From Microcaldota archaeon (GTDB taxonomy: Archaea > Micrarchaeota > Micrarchaeia > Micrarchaeales > CABMGC01), in contig JAKAVL010000046.1 of the NCBI GenBank assembly GCA_021817305.1, forward strand, positions 1 to 36,363: DNA of 36,363 nucleotides. The letters are read 5' to 3'. Positions 32,340-36,363 of the stretch are shown piece by piece (the stretch's first letter is position 1; the number at the start of each line of letters is the position of its first letter). The notes below the pieces were generated by a model that was not told where the DNA came from, made no database searches, and saw nothing but the letters and a program-made list of their open reading frames with translations. The position numbers were made by a program, and so were the translations under genes.

Positions 32340-32858
32340 ATGGAACTGCAGGTCCCGACGGACTTCATGTCAACCTATGCGTGGATATTCATAGCGGTGT
32401 CCATAATAGCCATGGTCGGCGTTGGGGCCGCCCTGTCCTGGCCCTCTGCGCCCGCAATGGAGCATTCGTGCAGCATCGTATCCGGGTTCGCATGCATGTC
32501 TGCGGCGCTTGGCAGCTATCCAGGAGGGAGCGCGCTTTTCCTGAGGATAACGAACAGGCAGGGCGCGTATGTCTACATGCCAGGCAATTCTGTGATCGTG
32601 CATCCGTACCTGAATGATACGTCATACAATGGCAGCTGCGTGCCTGAGACCGTGGCGAACGGGGGAAGTCTCCTCTGCGTGGCGTACATGAACGGCTACG
32701 AGCCTGGCTACGGCGCGTCTGTCGGACCTGGATTCTCAATAGTCTTCGGGATATGCGGCGGAAAGTGCAGCAGCGCGGATTTGGGATACCAGGTGTCAGG
32801 CACGACATACATAACAGCTGGGGAAAGCATGCAGCAGGCCGCAAATGCGACAGCATAG
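32340..32858 (+). CDS. Small pilin-like surface protein
   Basis: This 172-residue protein begins with a short polar stretch and a hydrophobic helix in the pattern STYAWIFIAVSIIAMVGVGA, similar to archaeal pilin-like proteins with a TYGWA-type start. An external, probably beta-sandwich domain follows, with Cys44 and Cys52 and four later Cys that could pair as disulfides. The function is unknown. The ATG at 32340 is 26 bases from the centre of a TATA box at 32310-32318, so the mRNA is probably leaderless. The frame is open further upstream (to 32259), but that part would precede the promoter. Confidence 0.65.
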   Translation: MELQVPTDFMSTYAWIFIAVSIIAMVGVGAALSWPSAPAMEHSCSIVSGFACMSAALGSYPGGSALFLRITNRQGAYVYMPGNSVIVHPYLNDTSYNGSCVPETVANGGSLLCVAYMNGYEPGYGASVGPGFSIVFGICGGKCSSADLGYQVSGTTYITAGESMQQAANATA

Positions 32859-32876
32859 CCGCGTCGCCCCGGCTAC

Positions 32877-32885
32877 GTTTATAAG
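32877..32885 (+). promoter_or_regulatory. TATA box of V4R-secY operon
   Basis: GTTTATAAG is centred about 32 nt before the ATG at 32913, implying transcription start near 32907 and a leader of about six bases. Confidence 0.5.
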
Positions 32886-32912
32886 GGTTGCCATGGAATG
32901 TATATCGGTAGC

Positions 32913-33881
32913 ATGGTCGTCAGGAAAAGGGGAGGGCAGCGCGCGCGGAGTTCGCGCGTCTCCGGAAGGCCTGCCGTGACAGACAGGAAGCGAGAGGCGG
33001 GGCGCGAGCCCGTACACGATTCATTCGAGGCGCTTCTAGACAAGTCGGTTGCACATAATGCGCACAGTGCATCGGGCCTCCACGCGCTGCTTTACGGCGC
33101 AACGAGAAGCCTGAATATCCTGGGTTACAAGTATGGGTTTACCGTTGGCAGGACGCTTCACAGCAGGCATAAAAGAATCGAGAGCCTGTTCGCAATCCTG
33201 GAGCGAGGGGGCCTGGGCAAGGTTCTTTACACCCCTTCTTCGGATAAATCGTATATAAGGTCGAGCGCATCCGGAAACCAGGTTATGCGCATTGAGGCGG
33301 GGCGCGTGCACTATTACGAGGCGGGAATGATTGCGGGCTTTCTGTCATCGCACACGAAGGCGTATATGCGCACCGAGGAAACGTCGTGCGTGATGAGCGG
33401 GGATCCTGAGTGCACCTTTGTGTCGAGCACTACGGCACCCATTTCATATGGCGGTCTGGGCAGGGGGCCTGACTCTCTTGTCAAGGACATGGCGGAGGTT
33501 GCGAAGGGTCGGAAAGGCAGCGGCGCGTCAGACTATTATACGTACCTGTCAATGCAGCCCCTGCTTTCCGGAAGGATATCAGAGAAGCTTGCAGGCCTGA
33601 TGTTTGCGGCTGGGAGGGAGCTGCGCGTCTCATCTCATGAGAGCATTGGTGAGATCGTGAAGACCGCAGGGCTGTTCATAGGCGCTGGCGCGAAGATGGT
33701 GAAAAACACAAAGGCTAAAAAGTCTATAGTGTTAAGATATAACTCATTCGGCTCTGTAGGTTATGTGGCGCTTACCTCGCCAATATTCGCAGGCGCAGTA
33801 GGCGGCGAGTACAAGGCAGGAAGGACCTATAGCAGGCTGAAGGACGGCGCCTACTCGGTGCGTATTGACTTCAGGATATGA
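32913..33881 (+). CDS. V4R-domain protein
   Basis: This soluble protein of about 322 residues has a basic, Arg-rich start (about 30 residues) and a V4R (4-vinyl reductase) small-molecule-binding domain. The domain's hallmark, EETSCVMSGDPECTF with Cys159 and Cys167, ends it near residue 170. The following 150 residues are not recognised and may be a second, Cys-less copy of the same fold. V4R domains sense hydrocarbons, tetrapyrroles or other ligands, but the ligand here is unknown. ATG 32898 is an alternative start, but it lies before the predicted transcription start. secY begins ten bases after the stop, so the two form an operon. Confidence 0.78.
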   Translation: MVVRKRGGQRARSSRVSGRPAVTDRKREAGREPVHDSFEALLDKSVAHNAHSASGLHALLYGATRSLNILGYKYGFTVGRTLHSRHKRIESLFAILERGGLGKVLYTPSSDKSYIRSSASGNQVMRIEAGRVHYYEAGMIAGFLSSHTKAYMRTEETSCVMSGDPECTFVSSTTAPISYGGLGRGPDSLVKDMAEVAKGRKGSGASDYYTYLSMQPLLSGRISEKLAGLMFAAGRELRVSSHESIGEIVKTAGLFIGAGAKMVKNTKAKKSIVLRYNSFGSVGYVALTSPIFAGAVGGEYKAGRTYSRLKDGAYSVRIDFRI

Positions 33882-33891
33882 TGGTGCAGTG

Positions 33892-35349
33892 ATGAAAATC
33901 CCATTCCTTAACGCGATACTTGACAGGATACCCGGGATAAAGAATCCGGCGGCTCCGCTCTCTTTCAGGGAGAAGCTCAAGTGGACTGCAATAATAATGG
34001 GCATCTACTTCGTCATGTTCAGCGCCCCCGCGTTCGGAGTCAACATAGGCGTGCTGAACAGCTCCCAGTATGCCATAATAAACATCATATTCGCAGCGAG
34101 GATAGGGACACTTGTCACCGTTGGAATAGGCCCGATAGTCCTCTCCAGCATAATACTGCAGATGCTCCAGGGCGCAGGAGCATTCAAGCTTGATCTCAAC
34201 GATCCGGAGCAGAAGGCCAGATTCCAGAGCATGCAGAAGCTTGCCGCGATCGTCATAGCGGTTATCGAGGCGCTGATATTCACCTCTACGGCAGTATCGC
34301 TAACCAGCCCGGCCTACTTCTGGATCGTTGCGCTGCAGCTGGCGATATGCGGCGTAATAATCATATATCTGGACGAGATAATGACCAAGTACGGAATAAC
34401 CTCCGGGATAAACCTGTTCATAGCCGGCGGCGTCGCGTACGCCATAATCGCCGGCACCGGCACGATACTTTTACCGGAGGCGGCTAACTCTCTCAGCGTC
34501 GGCGGCGCTACCGCGATACCGCAGATGATTCTTGATTTCGGCCCGTTGTTCTTTGCCATAGTCGTGTTCCTGATAAGCATATACGTGCTTGACATGAAGA
34601 TAGAACTGCCTCTGGTCTTCAGCCAGTTCAGGGGCATAGGCGGAAGGCTCCCCATCCCGTTCCTGTACGTGAGCGTTCTTCCGGTAATACTCGCCACGTC
34701 GCTTACCGTAAGCATGGGGATATGGCTGCGCGTGGCGTCAAACGTCAGCGGGCCCATTGCGCCTGCAGTGCACTTCCTTGCGTATTACAGCAACAGCTCC
34801 ACGGGCTCGCCGCAGCTTGCAGGGGGCTTGATATACCTGATGCAGCCCCTTGGGTTCCTTCCTTACTCCACTAATTACGGAGGGGTTGGAGGCTACGGGA
34901 ACTATGTGTATCTCTTAGCTACGCAGACGTCCCCGTTGTACATGCCGTGGGGCGGAGCTCCGCTCCTCATTCCGGAGTGGGTGCACTTCATAGTCTATAC
35001 GCTTATACTGATATTGCTCTGTATTGTCTTCGGCAAGTTCTGGGTGGGCATGACTGGCCAAAGCCCGAAGGAGGTTTCGGAGCAGCTGCAGGATGTCGGC
35101 TGGCAGATACCGGGGTTCAGAAGGGACCCGCGCATGACAGAAGGGATACTGAACAAATACATACCGACCATAACCGTTCTGGGAAGCATATTCGTCGCGC
35201 TTCTCGCATCATTCGCGACACTTACCGGAGCCATAGGGAATGGCATGGGGATACTGCTTACCGCAGGCATAATGTACGGAGTGTACCAGCAGCTTGAGCA
35301 GGAGAGCGTCTTCAAGGGAGTGCCTGCCCTGGAGAAGTTCCTGTCTTAG
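33892..35349 (+). CDS. secY: Preprotein translocase subunit SecY
   Basis: This 485-residue channel subunit (Sec61 alpha homologue) has ten predicted membrane helices and moves or inserts proteins across the cell membrane. The start LNAILDRIPGIKNPAAPLSF, the plug-region stretch with FGVNIG, and GIWLRVASN later are family-typical of archaeal SecY. The ATG at 33892 is preceded by GGTG five bases upstream; a longer frame to 33865 overlaps the V4R gene. In many archaea secY sits in the ribosomal-protein cluster next to adk. Here it is instead behind a V4R gene. Confidence 0.96.
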   Translation: MKIPFLNAILDRIPGIKNPAAPLSFREKLKWTAIIMGIYFVMFSAPAFGVNIGVLNSSQYAIINIIFAARIGTLVTVGIGPIVLSSIILQMLQGAGAFKLDLNDPEQKARFQSMQKLAAIVIAVIEALIFTSTAVSLTSPAYFWIVALQLAICGVIIIYLDEIMTKYGITSGINLFIAGGVAYAIIAGTGTILLPEAANSLSVGGATAIPQMILDFGPLFFAIVVFLISIYVLDMKIELPLVFSQFRGIGGRLPIPFLYVSVLPVILATSLTVSMGIWLRVASNVSGPIAPAVHFLAYYSNSSTGSPQLAGGLIYLMQPLGFLPYSTNYGGVGGYGNYVYLLATQTSPLYMPWGGAPLLIPEWVHFIVYTLILILLCIVFGKFWVGMTGQSPKEVSEQLQDVGWQIPGFRRDPRMTEGILNKYIPTITVLGSIFVALLASFATLTGAIGNGMGILLTAGIMYGVYQQLEQESVFKGVPALEKFLS

Positions 35350-35371
35350 TAGCACGCCCGCTTACCGCAGA

Positions 35372-35387
35372 AGCGGCTCTTGCCGCT
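35372..35387. repeat. GC-rich hairpin between secY and redoxin remnant
   Basis: AGCGGC and GCCGCT form a perfect six-pair stem around TCTT, 22 bases after the secY stop and at the 3' end of the convergent pseudogene. It could limit read-through or mark an insertion boundary. No long T-run follows on the plus strand. Confidence 0.45.
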
Positions 35388-35841
35388 AGGTCGGAGGAAC
35401 TAAATAAGCCCTCGGATCATACTCGTAGGTTGCATTTTGAGTGCTTGTGCCATATAGCCAACCTGTTTTGTTTAAGCCCTCGCGAAGTTATTAGCAAAAA
35501 ATTTCAAAGAAAAACCGGCAGTTCCTAAGTTGTCGTAAAGGTTTACAGTAAGTATGACTGCACCTTTCGAATGGATCAGGTTATAATACTGTGACGTAAT
35601 AATTGTGAACTTTGCGAACACGACGAACATCCTGTAGTCATAAACCAAAGAACCACGGTCTACCATGAAAGTCGTCCAAGGTAACATTGGTGCCATTTAC
35701 CAATGTTACTGGTATATTTGGTGCAGCTTGACCTATATCTATTCCGACACTGTCCTGGCGTGGCTGAAGAATCGTTTTCCCAAACAATGCAAATACGAGC
35801 ACTGCAAGACTGGCACCAAAAAGCAGCCAAATTTTCTTCAT
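35386..35841 (-). pseudogene. Decayed redoxin/TlpA-like membrane thiol protein
   Basis: The start MKKIWLLFGASLAVLVFALF is a membrane anchor, followed by a redoxin opening (GQAAPNIPVTLVNGTNVTLD) that stops at 35638. The family pattern continues in other frames. One extra base near 35653 gives GRPVVLWFMTTGCSSCSQSS, with the CxxC. A shift near 35590-35605 gives SQYYNLIHSKGAVILTVNLY, and another near 35478 gives [20 protein letters not shown], then a stop. Three frame changes in under 500 bases point to a dead gene (or poor sequence). It starts three bases after the membrane-protein gene, so the two were an operon. Confidence 0.75.
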
Positions 35842-35844
35842 GTT

Positions 35845-36351
35845 TCAACCTCTCTTGCAGCATGAGATATTCTTGGCAGTGTAATGGAACGCTGCAAGGA
35901 AAATCAAAAAGGACAGGATATAAAAGTATGGATAGTTTTGTTCGAAGAAAGCTTGGATATGCGGCGAATATGCAAATAAAACTGGCGTAGATGCACCCAA
36001 AAATGCTAAAATAGAAGGTATTATCGGCGTACAGCATAATGCGTTAACTAATGTGCCAATAAGAACACCAGCAACAGGCCCGCCTTTTGATGTGCGTATT
36101 TTTAATTTCGCAGCGTATATATTGAGTGTTATCATTAGACCTATCATAATTCCAAATATAAATGAGAAAATTATCTGCATTGGCGTAATGAATTCTATGA
36201 ACATGGGGTTTATAGTTCCGTTCGGAAGTGATGGGAGGAGAACGAGGTAAATTGCAGTAAATATGGCTGACAACAGCACTAATAGCAAAACATGCCTTCT
36301 GTCCTTAAGTACCATGTGCATTACAATGCGTTCGTATTTCAACAGAGACAT
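35845..36351 (-). CDS. Four-helix membrane protein with Cys-Cys-Thr-Pro motif
   Basis: I do not recognise this 168-residue protein with certainty. Four hydrophobic helices are visible, with NALCCTPIIPSILAF in the third and a terminal Cys-Cys (NISCCKRG). The paired Cys and Pro resemble small metal or thiol transporters such as MerT or CcdA-like proteins, but no exact match is claimed. It is followed directly by the decayed redoxin gene, which suggests a former electron-transfer or thiol-export pair. ATGs at 36321 and 36315 are alternative starts. Codon use is more AT-rich than the rest of the window. The promoter is cut off by the window end. Confidence 0.6.
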   Translation of the reverse strand: MSLLKYERIVMHMVLKDRRHVLLLVLLSAIFTAIYLVLLPSLPNGTINPMFIEFITPMQIIFSFIFGIMIGLMITLNIYAAKLKIRTSKGGPVAGVLIGTLVNALCCTPIIPSILAFLGASTPVLFAYSPHIQAFFEQNYPYFYILSFLIFLAAFHYTAKNISCCKRG

Positions 36352-36363
36352 CGTATCAAAATT

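Noticed and set aside
1-36363. CRISPR array
   Set aside because: No set of regularly spaced direct repeats is visible. The hairpins at 13.8 and 15.1 kb are single copies belonging to the IS element.

Overview
The window looks like a chromosomal segment of a small-genome archaeon. Archaeal-type genes include the KH/beta-CASP transcription terminator FttA (aCPSF1), a proteasome beta subunit with autocatalytic Thr1, a RibL-type FAD synthase, UPF0147, DUF929, archaeal SecY, and a tRNA with a bulge-helix-bulge intron. TATA boxes of the type TTTAAATA or TTATAAG lie about 26 nt upstream of many start codons, which implies many leaderless mRNAs. The LamG surface proteins and the small STYAW-type pilin-like protein resemble those of DPANN archaea. 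I infer a Micrarchaeota/ARMAN-like lineage. That assignment rests on gene style, not on a marker phylogeny.

Layout. 1-6.3 kb (minus): a DUF234-type AAA ATPase, then two overlapping genes for large LamG surface proteins, one of which also has a PQQ-like beta-propeller. 6.3-8 kb (plus): CTP synthase, divergent from the surface-protein operon. 8-13.6 kb: two overlapping MOP-type lipid-linked oligosaccharide flippases (minus) and, divergently, a large GT-C-like membrane protein (plus). A paralogue of the latter lies at 18.8-21.1 kb. 13.6-15.3 kb: a tnpB-only IS200/IS605-type element (IS1341 group) with hairpins at both ends and a tnpB split by one frameshift. 15.3-18.7 kb (plus): TRAM protein, proteasome beta, FttA, Nudix hydrolase. 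21.1-24.2 kb (minus): pyruvate kinase and a secreted protein of unknown function. 24.3-25.4 kb (plus): 2-Cys peroxiredoxin and RibL. 25.4-26.9 kb (minus): HxlR regulator, UPF0147, tRNA-Arg(TCT) with a 14-nt T-loop intron, and TatD. 27.0-28.1 kb (plus): DUF929 thioredoxin-like membrane protein. 28.1-32.0 kb (minus): class I ribonucleotide reductase nrdA-nrdB, whose small subunit has the class Ic (Mn/Fe) signature. 32.3-35.3 kb (plus): pilin-like protein, V4R-domain protein, SecY. 35.4-36.4 kb (minus): an AT-rich tail with a decayed redoxin gene and a four-helix membrane protein.

How the genes fit together. The surface proteins, flippases, GT-C proteins, secreted protein and SecY form a cell-envelope and glycosylation theme. 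Peroxiredoxin, HxlR, DUF929 and the redoxin remnant form a thiol/peroxide theme. CTP synthase and ribonucleotide reductase supply nucleotides. The strongest observations are the tiny T-loop tRNA intron in a tRNA that overlaps the tatD stop codon, the class Ic NrdB beside an NrdR-box-like palindrome, the structured but broken TnpB element, and the loss of a conserved Asp in one GT-C paralogue.
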